A stretch of DNA of 57,893 nt. Source: Bacteroidales bacterium. GTDB lineage: Bacteria > Bacteroidota > Bacteroidia > Bacteroidales > GCA-2748055. Position 1 is the first letter of the stretch. Every line of letters starts with the position of its first letter. Where the stretch lies: assembly GCA_030589895.1 (NCBI GenBank), contig JAUUZQ010000009.1, positions 1 to 57,893 of the forward strand. The letters are read 5' to 3'. Made by a program: the position numbers and the translations under genes. The notes beneath the pieces are model-generated. The model was given only the letters and a program-made list of their open reading frames with translations, made no database searches and was not told the origin of the DNA. Below are positions 8,690 to 17,673 of this stretch, piece after piece.

Positions 8690-10140
8690 TTTTTCTTCTT
8701 TTTCTTTTTCTTTTTCTTTTTCTTATCTGCAAATCCCTTTCGCTCCATTGTACCCCAGGTATTCTTTCCGAGTATTTTGTCAATATTTCCCTTAATGGTC
8801 ATAACAAGGACAATGGGATGAAAGAACAGTGGTTCCAGAAAAGCTGTGCCCATTAGTCTCAGAACATCTCTGCGCCTTTCATATTTATGGAAGGTAATCT
8901 CTTCAAAGAGAACAGCCCATATGGAGAGTGAGACAGCAAAAAAGTATACAAAACCAAAAAGTAGAAAGAAAAATGGCCAGTTCAGTCGACCGGAAATTGC
9001 AAGAAAGGTAAACCACATCAAACCCAGAAATTCAAGAATAGGAGCCAGCCATTCAAAAAACAACCAGTATGGGAAACCCAACAATCCCAACTTTCCATAG
9101 CGACGATTAAAAAACAATTTTCGATGCGTATAGAGGGTCTCCATAGTTCCACGCGTCCATCTGCTCCGCTGTCGTGCAAGTACTTTTATTGTTGACGGCA
9201 CCTCGGTCCAGCAAAGTGGATCGGGAATGTACACCACTTCATAATCCTCACCGCGATCGACCATATAACGACGGATACGCACAACCAGTTCCATATCCTC
9301 TCCAACAGTATCTGTATGATATCCACCCGACTGGATTACTATCTCACGATTAAACATCCCCAATGCCCCGGAGATCAATAGCAGTCCGTCGAGTTCACTC
9401 CATGCCATTCTGCCAATAAGAAAGGCACGTGTATATTCCATCACCTGCGAGCGGGCCAGAAAATTCTTCGGCAGACTAATTTTATTGATACGTCCACCGG
9501 AAATATCACAGGAATTTACAATTCTGATAACGCCTCCAGCTCCAATTACTTTCTTCTCCTTTGCTTCAAGAAATGGTTTCACAAGTTTCAACAAGGCATC
9601 AGGTTCCATGATGGAGTCTGCATCAATACTAACCACCAGATCATTTTTTGAAACATTCAATCCGGCATTCAATGAATCGGCCTTGCCCCCATTTACCTTG
9701 TCAATAACCATCAGTTTTTTAAATGACCTGTTTTTCGATTTATATACCCCCTTTATTCGTTCACATGGAAGCCTGTAATCGAAATAGTAATTGACCTTCT
9801 CCAGTTCATAGATCTCAGTCATTTTTTTCATCGAATCATCTGTACTCCCGTCATTCACAACAATTACCTCATAATTATTGTAATAAAGGGACAGTAGTGT
9901 ACGGATATTATCCACAATAGTAGCACTTTCGTTGAATGCCGGAGCAATAACTGAAAGCGTAGGTGCCATGGGCGATGTAATGATGGAGTTGTAATCGACA
10001 TAACTGTTTTTCCTGGTATATTTTCTGAGAGAGACAGCCGAAAATACAGTTAGGGTCAGATAGGTTGTAAAGACCAATGCCGTAACAATAAATACGGAAT
10101 GCTGAACAATGGTTAATATGAACTCAAATACTTCTCTCAT
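8686..10140 (-). CDS. GT2 family processive glycosyltransferase (exopolysaccharide synthase)
   Basis: Membrane polysaccharide synthase of the PgaC/cellulose-synthase-like GT2 type, 484 residues. In order: N-terminal membrane helix (about 10-30), the nucleotide-sugar site APAFNESATI and VVNDGSTDDS, metal-binding VSIDADS, the acceptor/base motif GEDMEL, the processive-enzyme box RQRSRW, and two or three C-terminal membrane helices. ATG at 10140 shares its A with the stop of the HEAT gene (TGATG), so it is translationally coupled. The protein ends in 12 consecutive lysines encoded by AAG/AAA repeats, then TAG, with a further frame behind it. The polymer is unknown; GlcNAc- or glucose-type is a guess. 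Confidence 0.87.
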   Translation of the reverse strand: MREVFEFILTIVQHSVFIVTALVFTTYLTLTVFSAVSLRKYTRKNSYVDYNSIITSPMAPTLSVIAPAFNESATIVDNIRTLLSLYYNNYEVIVVNDGSTDDSMKKMTEIYELEKVNYYFDYRLPCERIKGVYKSKNRSFKKLMVIDKVNGGKADSLNAGLNVSKNDLVVSIDADSIMEPDALLKLVKPFLEAKEKKVIGAGGVIRIVNSCDISGGRINKISLPKNFLARSQVMEYTRAFLIGRMAWSELDGLLLISGALGMFNREIVIQSGGYHTDTVGEDMELVVRIRRYMVDRGEDYEVVYIPDPLCWTEVPSTIKVLARQRSRWTRGTMETLYTHRKLFFNRRYGKLGLLGFPYWLFFEWLAPILEFLGLMWFTFLAISGRLNWPFFFLLFGFVYFFAVSLSIWAVLFEEITFHKYERRRDVLRLMGTAFLEPLFFHPIVLVMTIKGNIDKILGKNTWGTMERKGFADKKKKKKKKKKKK

Positions 10141-11402
10141 CAATATATCCTTCCATCCAGCACGTGCCGGATAATGATCTGGTAATTTTTAAATTCTGTT
10201 TTCGACTTCATGAGCTTAATCAGTCTCGAAATACCTGCTTCCCCCAGGTTCTCCATCGCCTTTGTCGCCGATATCTGTAGCTGAACATCCTCCTCCTTAT
10301 CCAGTGCCTCGTTTAGAAACTCCAGGTATTCATCATTTGGCACTTTGGAAAAAGCGACCAGAATATCCAGCTTATTTTTGTAATTCTCCCCCGAGAAAAT
10401 CTCTTTGAGAGTCTCAAGTGACTCATCCAGTTCCAGCTCCCCACAGACACGGATAGCCTGGTTTCTAACATTGTCATCTTCGTGATGAGCCAGACTTACG
10501 ATCCCTTCTAATGCCTCCTTCTGCTTAAACCATGAGACCATCTGCAGACTAAAAATAACAATACTTAAATTCTCAGATTTAAACCACTGACTAAAATCCG
10601 GGGTATTGAGCTTATGCTGAATAACCAGCTCATGCAGTGTAATCTGTTCCCACAAAGCGAGTGGTTTTTCCAGGTGGTCGAGGAAACTATAGGGATTGTC
10701 ATCAGAGAGCCTGACCAGGGAAATCTGGGCCTCCATCCTGAGTATATCGTTATGCGAATTGAGACAAGAATAGATCTTATCATTTGCCTCGCGGATATTC
10801 ATAAATGCCAGTTCCCTGAAACCTTTGACATTCTCATGCCATTTCTTGCTATAGGCCTTTTTCAGAGAATCTTTCTTGAGTCCCATATTAAGATAGAGGG
10901 CTTTAATGTTCTCCTTCATTTCGCCCTGTACATTTACACTCAGCTCAATCAGTTGATTGATCAATATCTGACGCTTAAACTTATCGGAAGCAATCCTGTT
11001 TATCTCTTTAAAAACCGAATCCCCATTTTCAATATTAAACAAATAATCCATCAGAAGTATCTGATATTTTTCATCCAATTCTTCCTTGATCTCAGTTTTC
11101 TTCTTTAGAACCGAACGTTTAAAGAGTATTGTAATTGTAAGTATGATCAGGGCCAGAATCGAATATATAATAACAATGTAGAGAATTACAATGAAGACAG
11201 GGGATTTCTCAAAAATCATTATAAATTTCTCCTCAGCCCTTTCTTGCAGATCAGCGCCTTTTTCAATAAGCACCTGAGAAATAGTCAGATTGCTGGTCGA
11301 ATCAGATATATGAGTGCTGTCTTGCAAAACCGGCGAAGTAGCAAACCCACTAACAAATAGCGAGTTGAGCAAAAACACCGATATGATTATTCTGTAAAAC
11401 AC
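10140..11402 (-). CDS. HEAT-repeat inner-membrane protein of the EPS operon
   Basis: About 420 residues. An N-terminal signal or anchor (FYRIIISVFLLNSLFVSG) is followed by a short periplasmic part, a long transmembrane helix (about 52-76, VIIYSILALIILTITILF) and a large cytoplasmic helical domain with HEAT-like repeats, e.g. HHEDDNVRNQAIRVCGELEL and DVQLQISATKAMENLGEAGI. The start appears to be GTG at 11402, three bases after the TPR gene stop; no in-frame ATG lies nearby. Its 3' end overlaps the glycosyltransferase ATG by one base. Role inferred: a scaffold joining the synthase to the outer-membrane exporter. There is no enzymatic motif. Confidence 0.72.
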   Translation of the reverse strand: MFYRIIISVFLLNSLFVSGFATSPVLQDSTHISDSTSNLTISQVLIEKGADLQERAEEKFIMIFEKSPVFIVILYIVIIYSILALIILTITILFKRSVLKKKTEIKEELDEKYQILLMDYLFNIENGDSVFKEINRIASDKFKRQILINQLIELSVNVQGEMKENIKALYLNMGLKKDSLKKAYSKKWHENVKGFRELAFMNIREANDKIYSCLNSHNDILRMEAQISLVRLSDDNPYSFLDHLEKPLALWEQITLHELVIQHKLNTPDFSQWFKSENLSIVIFSLQMVSWFKQKEALEGIVSLAHHEDDNVRNQAIRVCGELELDESLETLKEIFSGENYKNKLDILVAFSKVPNDEYLEFLNEALDKEEDVQLQISATKAMENLGEAGISRLIKLMKSKTEFKNYQIIIRHVLDGRIY

Positions 11403-11405
11403 CCA

Positions 11406-12662
11406 TTAATTAATTTTGTAATACAATCCTGCCCTGAACTCGAAACGATTTCTAAACTGCTGTTCCATGTATTCTTCATACATATAACCAACACCTGCTC
11501 CCACTCTGAAATTGCCATTGATCTGATGCATAATGGAAATCCGGGAAGTCAGCGCATTTAAACGCTGAAGGTCAAATACATTTGTCAGAGGTTCATCCGG
11601 AGAAGTACCATAACCGAGCGTTGCGGACAGGTAATTATATTTATTATTCAGGTATTTTCTAATTGTAAGATATGATGAAAATGAAACCCCATAGTCTTTT
11701 TGGAAGATGTAATTATTCAGATTAAACCAATAATTACCAAGGTACTTTTCCACACCCAGATTAAAGAACAGAAAATGCTCATCCCAGTAAAAGTACCGGG
11801 CCCCTGCAGAGAGTGCCCATCCATCGGAGAATACCTGCCATGCATTGATCATCGCACGATGAACAGGAAAATATACTCCATTTGAGATTCCATAAGCAAA
11901 AAGCATATAATTCTTCTCCGACAAGAGAAGATAAGCATCTGCATTCAGCTGAATAGCTGAAGATTGCACGAAAGTACTCCCTCCATCAATGAGATGACCA
12001 GCATTCAGGTACGGTGAAACAGTTCCTTTAGAATAAGGAATAATCCCCCCCGCCGTAAGCATATGCCATCTTCTCAAATAAGGCTGCTGAAAATTATCAC
12101 TGAAATATTGTACAAACACTTCAGGCTTCTCGCTGTTCAGGATAATCTGCTGTTTTAAATGAAGGGCTTCAGAGTTTTCGGTATCCTTTGTCAGAATCTG
12201 CTCAATAGTAGCCATCGACTCTTGCCTGCGTCCCAATTGATCAAGAGACAATGCCTTATAGTAAGGCGGCTTAGGCTCATCCGGTAGTTGCTCTTCAGTC
12301 TGCTCAGCTGCTTGCAATAAAGAGGTCCAGTCATTCTTCCAATAAAGGATATCACATTTAAGCAATAGCCCGTCCGGGTGCACAGGATTCTCCTTCAGTA
12401 CCTCGTTAAGAATCAAAAAGGCTGAATCGTATTGGGTTTCCCATGCATAAATGCGTGCCAGGTATACCGAAACATCCATGTAAGCCGGCAGCTCTTTAAG
12501 AATTCTCCGGGCGAGGATTTTAGATTGTCCATACGCACCTTCAGAAGCAAGTACCCTTACCTTTAAAAAATTCTCCTCAGGTGTGAGAACTTTGGGTTCC
12601 TTAAGCTGAGAGAAAGCTGACAGATTAAGCAGCAGCAGTAGTAATATAAATATGGTTTTCAC
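11406..12662 (-). CDS. TPR plus YaiO-like outer-membrane beta-barrel protein
   Basis: 418 residues: a signal peptide (KTIFILLLLLLNLSAFSQ), then tetratricopeptide-type helices (about 25-170; SVYLARIYAWETQYDSAFL, KPPYYKALSLDQLGRRQESM) and a C-terminal beta-barrel region (about 190-418) resembling YaiO-type proteins, with alternating aromatic strands and an RFEFRAGLYYKIN end. The start codon is GTG at 12662, 15 bases after the response-regulator stop. By analogy with PgaA/BcsC (TPR plus barrel), it is inferred to be the export pore for the polysaccharide made by the GT2 enzyme. The barrel assignment is from pattern only. Confidence 0.75.
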   Translation of the reverse strand: MKTIFILLLLLLNLSAFSQLKEPKVLTPEENFLKVRVLASEGAYGQSKILARRILKELPAYMDVSVYLARIYAWETQYDSAFLILNEVLKENPVHPDGLLLKCDILYWKNDWTSLLQAAEQTEEQLPDEPKPPYYKALSLDQLGRRQESMATIEQILTKDTENSEALHLKQQIILNSEKPEVFVQYFSDNFQQPYLRRWHMLTAGGIIPYSKGTVSPYLNAGHLIDGGSTFVQSSAIQLNADAYLLLSEKNYMLFAYGISNGVYFPVHRAMINAWQVFSDGWALSAGARYFYWDEHFLFFNLGVEKYLGNYWFNLNNYIFQKDYGVSFSSYLTIRKYLNNKYNYLSATLGYGTSPDEPLTNVFDLQRLNALTSRISIMHQINGNFRVGAGVGYMYEEYMEQQFRNRFEFRAGLYYKIN

Positions 12663-12677
12663 GAAGGGTCTCAGGTT

Positions 12678-13052
12678 TTATATCTGAATATTAAGTGCTT
12701 CTATTGCATCAATTAATTCCTGGGGATCAAATGGCTTTGTTATATAACCATCAGCTCCAAGCTCAGCAGCATGTTTCTTAGATTCCTCAAGATTAATATT
12801 GGATACAATAAGTACAGGGACCTTATTGCCATCCTGTTTCCTAAGGAACTGAATCAGCTCAAGGCCACTATTATAAGGCATGTTAATATCGGTAATTACC
12901 AGGTGTACATCTTCATTCCTGAGTAAATCAATACCCTCCTTCCCATTGTCTGTGGCGATAACTTCATGACCCATTTTTTTCAAGGTATACTCCAGGACCT
13001 TCTGAGCCATAGAATTATCTTCACACACTAAAACTTTCAACTTCGACGACAT
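12678..13052 (-). CDS. CheY-like single-domain response regulator
   Basis: 124 residues, a receiver domain with no output domain. The acidic pocket is E11/D12, the phosphoacceptor is D55 in VITDINMP, the switch residue is S84 and the conserved lysine is K106 in ITKPF. It is the first gene of the minus-strand operon with the TPR/barrel, HEAT and GT2 genes, so it probably controls polymer synthesis by protein-protein contact, perhaps with the HEAT protein. No histidine kinase is adjacent. Confidence 0.9.
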   Translation of the reverse strand: MSSKLKVLVCEDNSMAQKVLEYTLKKMGHEVIATDNGKEGIDLLRNEDVHLVITDINMPYNSGLELIQFLRKQDGNKVPVLIVSNINLEESKKHAAELGADGYITKPFDPQELIDAIEALNIQI

Positions 13053-13407
13053 ACTGAGTAATTGTTTTATTCTAATAATGAACCAGGCAACAAACCTTAA
13101 AGGCAGAACTCAAAATAACAATATAATTGAACACTCCGATAATAATAATGTTCGACAAGGATTCCATTATCTATTTGGTCGCAATTATACAAAAAATAAC
13201 GCTATATTTTTGGGCACTTTTGAGTTAGCTAAGATATTCAATGACTAACTTGAAATAGCCGGAGACAAAAAAATACCATCTCATTATTTAATGACAAGAT
13301 AACGAATATGGAAGAGAATAAAAATGATTATTCCCTTCTTTACAACAGTCCGGGAATAATATTATTTTTCTGTACTTTTAAAATCTCATCTACTAATTGT
13401 TATAGCT
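13053..13407. other. Divergent intergenic region, no gene seen
   Basis: 355 bases between the response regulator and the peptidase gene, both transcribed outward. It is AT-rich and must hold both promoters, but I could not place a convincing -7/-33 pair. No RNA gene or repeat is visible. A short open frame from 13308 only runs into the peptidase in another frame. Confidence 0.5.
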
Positions 13408-15054
13408 ATGAAAACACTAATAAGCGTGTTCCGTTCTTCATTTTTATTGGTACTGTTCTCTACTTTTTCCATCCCTGCATCAGCATGTACCATCATTGCA
13501 GTTGGGAAAAAAGCATCTGCCGATGGCTCTGTTATTATTTCACATACCGATTGTGGAGCAGATTGCAGAATTCGGGTGGTGCCATCACAGAATTTCAAGA
13601 AAGGCTCACTTGCAAGTATCTACTGGGGAATTCAGGATGTAAATCTTCCTCTGAATGACATGGGAAGTGTTCTCGGAACCTTGCCCCAGGTTCAAAAAAC
13701 ATATGCCTATTTTCACTCTGCATACCCACACATGAACGAATACCAGCTGGCCATCGCTGAGAGTACGACGAGTCAGCGCAAGGAAATGAAAGTTGACATG
13801 GCTGTGTGTAAACAGATCATGACCGTTGAGCAGGCACAGGTATTTGCACTGCAACGTTGCAAAACCTCCCGGGAGGCAGTTGAGTTGATCGGCATGCTTA
13901 TGAGTGAATATGGATTTCTTCCATCCTGCGTGGGAGAATCTGAAACCCTGGTCATTGGTGATACAGATGAGATATGGATTATTGAGATCTTTAGTGTCGG
14001 ATCAGACTGGGATCCCGAGGGAGATGCCCCGGGTGCTGTTTGGGTGGCACAAAGAATTCCGGACGATCATGCGCTGGTCGTCGCCAACTGGAGCATCATT
14101 AAAGAGGTAGATGAAAACGATGCTGATAATTTCCTCTTTTCAACAAATTATAAATCATTTGGCATTGTAAAAGGATGGTACGATCCGGATGGAACAAAGC
14201 CATTTGTATTTCAGGAAGTATATGCGCCTATGTTCAGGGAATATGCTGCGAACAGGATGTGGTTATTCTATAGCACTTATGCTCCCACATATGCCGACTG
14301 GCCAAAACGGATGCTTGAAGACGGACATATGATGGGCTACAATCAGTATATTCAGTACGTAGACCCCATGTCCATATACCCCACATCAGTTAAAACCGAA
14401 AAAAAGATCTCCCTGCAGGATGTGATGGCTTTCCAGCGATCAACTTTTGAAGGAACCATATACGACATGACAGAAGACTACGACTGGTACGTACCTGATG
14501 GCAAAGGAGGCATAAAGAAGAGTCCGCTGGCAACGCCTTTCCCATCGAGGGATATGCGCGAACTGCTGGATATAAATAACCGTCGGGCAGTTGCCAGACC
14601 ACAGGGCTATTATGGAATGATCGCCCAGCTACGTGACTGGTATCCCGATCCTATTGGAGGCATCTACTGGGTTTTCCTCGACAATGCATATACCAGTCCC
14701 TATGTCCCCATTTATGCCGGCACACAAGAAATTGCCGAATGCTACAAAAACTTCGATCCTACAACTTATAGTCGGGAATCTGCCAAATGGGCCATCGACT
14801 TTGTGGATAATCTGCTCTACCTGAAATGGCAGGTCATGGTAGAAGATCTTTGGACCGTAAGAGATCCTTTTGAGCAGCGTCTTTTCGATGAGCGCGATGA
14901 AATCGATAAAAAGGCAATGGAACTATACAAACAAAGTCCTAAAAAAGCGAATGAGTTTCTCACAGAATATACCAAAGGGAATATGGAAGAAGTACTGGAA
15001 ATGTATAACAGGCTTCATGATGAGTTGATAGTGAAGTATTCAAATAGCAGGTAA
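13408..15054 (+). CDS. Secreted C69-family peptidase (dipeptidase-like Ntn hydrolase)
   Basis: 548 residues. The signal peptide ends ASA and is followed by C27-TIIAVG, the expected N-terminal nucleophile of C69 Ntn hydrolases, exposed after cleavage. Downstream motifs fit the family: ASADGSVIISHTDC, AIAESTTSQR, MSEYGF and IGDTDEIWIIEI. C69 enzymes cut dipeptides or act on N-acyl bonds. Signal cleavage doubling as activation implies an exported enzyme working in the periplasm or outside. It is transcribed alone and convergent with the CotH-like gene. Confidence 0.85.
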   Translation: MKTLISVFRSSFLLVLFSTFSIPASACTIIAVGKKASADGSVIISHTDCGADCRIRVVPSQNFKKGSLASIYWGIQDVNLPLNDMGSVLGTLPQVQKTYAYFHSAYPHMNEYQLAIAESTTSQRKEMKVDMAVCKQIMTVEQAQVFALQRCKTSREAVELIGMLMSEYGFLPSCVGESETLVIGDTDEIWIIEIFSVGSDWDPEGDAPGAVWVAQRIPDDHALVVANWSIIKEVDENDADNFLFSTNYKSFGIVKGWYDPDGTKPFVFQEVYAPMFREYAANRMWLFYSTYAPTYADWPKRMLEDGHMMGYNQYIQYVDPMSIYPTSVKTEKKISLQDVMAFQRSTFEGTIYDMTEDYDWYVPDGKGGIKKSPLATPFPSRDMRELLDINNRRAVARPQGYYGMIAQLRDWYPDPIGGIYWVFLDNAYTSPYVPIYAGTQEIAECYKNFDPTTYSRESAKWAIDFVDNLLYLKWQVMVEDLWTVRDPFEQRLFDERDEIDKKAMELYKQSPKKANEFLTEYTKGNMEEVLEMYNRLHDELIVKYSNSR

Positions 15055-15116
15055 GGAGGGAGGAGGAAAAAGGGAATAAGCCAAAGACCGGTCCGAAAAT
15101 GTGGGAAAGCGCAGTG

Positions 15117-17501
15117 CTAGAGTTTCACAAGCTTCATGGTTTTCCCACCAAATCTAATGATATAAAGGCCAGGGGTCCAGGAGGATGTTTCGATAGAAAT
15201 ATCACCTTGATCCTGTCCTGTGAAGAATTCTCTTCCAGTACTGTCGTATACCTTTATCGTTTCTGTATTGTCGGATGTAAACTTAATAAATAACTGTTCA
15301 TCAAAGGGATTCGGATAGATAAGCGGGATGGCAGTATTGCTTGCTTCGACACCTGTGGATATCAAATTCTCGGATGAAAAAGTGGGCCTCATTTCAATAA
15401 AATCACCACTACCATTAGGGAACCTTCCATAGGAGATATCAGTTTGTTGCTCCCCAAATGCTACATAATTGCATATCTCCCCTTCCGGATCGGTCAAAAA
15501 CAGTTCCTCCCCTCCTGCAGACAATTTAAAACTGGCATGTTTATCAATCTGAGCCTCATCTCCATCCATCCAGATAACAAGGTAACTTTCTGCATCAATC
15601 GTCAGACCCGACAAAGAATATTTATAAAGATCATTTGCCCTGTCGGAAAGATAGTAGCCATCCAATGATATGGAATAGAGTGAGGTATTGTAAAGCTCCA
15701 CCCAATCGTCGTACTCTCCAAATTCATCCGGCTCAATATTGCTGTTTGATGCGAGCAATTCATTGATAACAATATCCGATTCGAAGGAAGCTCCAATACC
15801 AACTCGATAATAGAAGACATTGTGTTCAGCTCCTGCCGGGGCAAAACTTACAGTTGCACTGCTGTCATCTGCAAGAGCTTCGATATAATATCTCACAAAT
15901 GTTCCGGCAGACTGAGCTATTATATCAGCTCCAAATACTCCATCTCCGGCACTACCATCTTCATGATTTCCATCATCGAACATAGCTAATTTTGTAAATC
16001 CACCTTCTATAGCTGTGGAATAATACAGAAAAACATCGCTGATCCCTGTTGTGCTGTTTACAATTGCATTGACATTCACATTTTCACCAGACATTACCAC
16101 AATATCATCTCCCGAATCTGTGACAGCAACAATTACAGGTCCTGTTCGGTTTACCTCCTCCTGATCATTGAGAAAATTGCGGCGGCGGTTGAAGAAAAGC
16201 CTGAGCCGATCTATTCCAATTAAAAATTCCGTGTAAGTATATGGGGTAACCGTATCAGATGCGATACCCTCCTCTATTAAACTTATGTAACTATCAATTT
16301 TTTCATTAAACACCACGTGATCAAATGATTCAGCGATGATTGTACGCAGATGTGCCAGGTATCTCTGACGAAGTTCGGGAACCTGGACCAGGCGATTCAT
16401 AAGAGGGTAATTGATGCTGTCTTCCCGATAAAAAGGACTCCATGGGATTTTCCTCGGATCCATTGCAGAATTGCCATCAAATTCAAGGGGAAGCATTCTA
16501 TCTGTCTCGGGATTAAAATACAGGTAGTAATCCATGCCTCCTTTAAAAACGTAACTATCATCATCAGTAAAAATGATCTCATGCGCCAGGAACCAGAGCG
16601 TGCGGTCAATATCCATATGTCTGGAAAGAGAATCCTGCAAATCGGCTAAAGGTGTATTATTCAATACATCACACACTTTAACAAGATCATCCCATGGATC
16701 TGTTATCCCAGAATATTTTAAGGTATAATGCTTCTTGTATTCGCTTGTGTCACTTCCCAGGTAATTCAAGGCTGCAAAGCCGGCTCCCCATATTACATCT
16801 TCCGTTTGAGAAATATCATCAAACGAGTCTGCACCTTTTTTCACTGTTCTATCCACATCTGCTCTCCACCGGGAGCCATCCTTGTCGAGAAACCACTCTT
16901 CAAGAAAATCCTTGTTCAGCTGCTGAATATTTGAATAGATCCCCCGAAACTCATCATTGAAGTAAAGTTCACAAAAATTTGCTTTTGCTGCAGGGATGTG
17001 CAATCTGTTAAAATGTTCAAAAAGCACCTCTCTCATGTAGGTAGGATCCTGAAATGAATTGTTCAGATTGAGTGTATTGTATCCCTCAATATCCTGGTCT
17101 GCATGCATGTAATCAAGTGATATATCGATAGAATTTCTATCAGATTCATTTCTTTTATAGGATGTATTCCCTTTAAAAGCAACTCCAACATCCTGATAAA
17201 TGGCACCATCAATGACCATATCTGCTCTTACATAAAAATCTGTATCGTAGTATTCCTCCAACTTTGTCCAGTAATCCGGATCTGTAAAATAGAGGTAAAT
17301 GGCAGGGAGTGCTGTTTCGTCATAAAAACCCGTAACAGAACTACCACCGGTATTCATCAGACCACTCTCCTCCATCAGTTTAATTTGATCTGGCAAGGAT
17401 TGCCCGCTCAATTGTTTGGTAAAGAGAAACTGTGAAGCGAATAGGATCACTATAAAAACAATACGATAGAATAGCTTGTAGATATGGATCATATGTATCA
17501 T
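15117..17501 (-). CDS. CotH-like kinase-fold protein with lamin-tail domain and T9SS signal
   Basis: 794 residues. After a hydrophobic leader comes a CotH domain (about 60-420) with IYLYFTDPDYW, VAFKGNTSY, NNSFQDPTYMREVLFEHF and LEFDGNSA. A beta-rich middle follows (FLYYSTAIEGGFTKL), then a lamin-tail-like domain (about 585-710; IVINELLASNSN, DWVELYNT, SLDGYYLSD) and a type A T9SS C-terminal domain (IYPNPFDEQLFI ... GLYIIRFGGKTMKLVKL). It is therefore a cell-surface or secreted protein. CotH homologues are atypical kinases of spore coats; here a role in surface protein or matrix modification is only inferred. Two possible starts (17501, 17492) differ by three residues. Confidence 0.83.
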   Translation of the reverse strand: MIHMIHIYKLFYRIVFIVILFASQFLFTKQLSGQSLPDQIKLMEESGLMNTGGSSVTGFYDETALPAIYLYFTDPDYWTKLEEYYDTDFYVRADMVIDGAIYQDVGVAFKGNTSYKRNESDRNSIDISLDYMHADQDIEGYNTLNLNNSFQDPTYMREVLFEHFNRLHIPAAKANFCELYFNDEFRGIYSNIQQLNKDFLEEWFLDKDGSRWRADVDRTVKKGADSFDDISQTEDVIWGAGFAALNYLGSDTSEYKKHYTLKYSGITDPWDDLVKVCDVLNNTPLADLQDSLSRHMDIDRTLWFLAHEIIFTDDDSYVFKGGMDYYLYFNPETDRMLPLEFDGNSAMDPRKIPWSPFYREDSINYPLMNRLVQVPELRQRYLAHLRTIIAESFDHVVFNEKIDSYISLIEEGIASDTVTPYTYTEFLIGIDRLRLFFNRRRNFLNDQEEVNRTGPVIVAVTDSGDDIVVMSGENVNVNAIVNSTTGISDVFLYYSTAIEGGFTKLAMFDDGNHEDGSAGDGVFGADIIAQSAGTFVRYYIEALADDSSATVSFAPAGAEHNVFYYRVGIGASFESDIVINELLASNSNIEPDEFGEYDDWVELYNTSLYSISLDGYYLSDRANDLYKYSLSGLTIDAESYLVIWMDGDEAQIDKHASFKLSAGGEELFLTDPEGEICNYVAFGEQQTDISYGRFPNGSGDFIEMRPTFSSENLISTGVEASNTAIPLIYPNPFDEQLFIKFTSDNTETIKVYDSTGREFFTGQDQGDISIETSSWTPGLYIIRFGGKTMKLVKL

Positions 17502-17625
17502 CCTAACTTAGACGCAATATAAGGGCTTTGGTTTAAAGGGGAAAGGAAAAAGGAACCGGGAGAGAAATTTATCATTTCTAATAACTTTTTCTTAACTTGC
17601 TTTCCTATGATGTACTTTCTACGCA

Positions 17626-17653
17626 TAGAAATCTATTAATCATATGATTTCTA
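17626..17653. promoter_or_regulatory. Perfect 8-bp inverted repeat before the T9SS repeat protein
   Basis: TAGAAATC and GATTTCTA separated by 12 bases, ending 20 bases before the ATG at 17674. The size and spacing suit a dimeric regulator site, but it could also be a leader hairpin. No binding protein is known. Confidence 0.4.
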
Positions 17654-17673
17654 ACTATCTAAATTAAATTATT

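Noticed and set aside
10614..11108. A 164-residue gene on the plus strand
   Set aside because: It lies antisense within the HEAT-repeat gene, has no family features, and is explained as a shadow.
13308..13658. A 116-residue gene
   Set aside because: It overlaps the C69 peptidase start in another frame and shows no protein-like pattern; the peptidase has a clear signal peptide and nucleophile.
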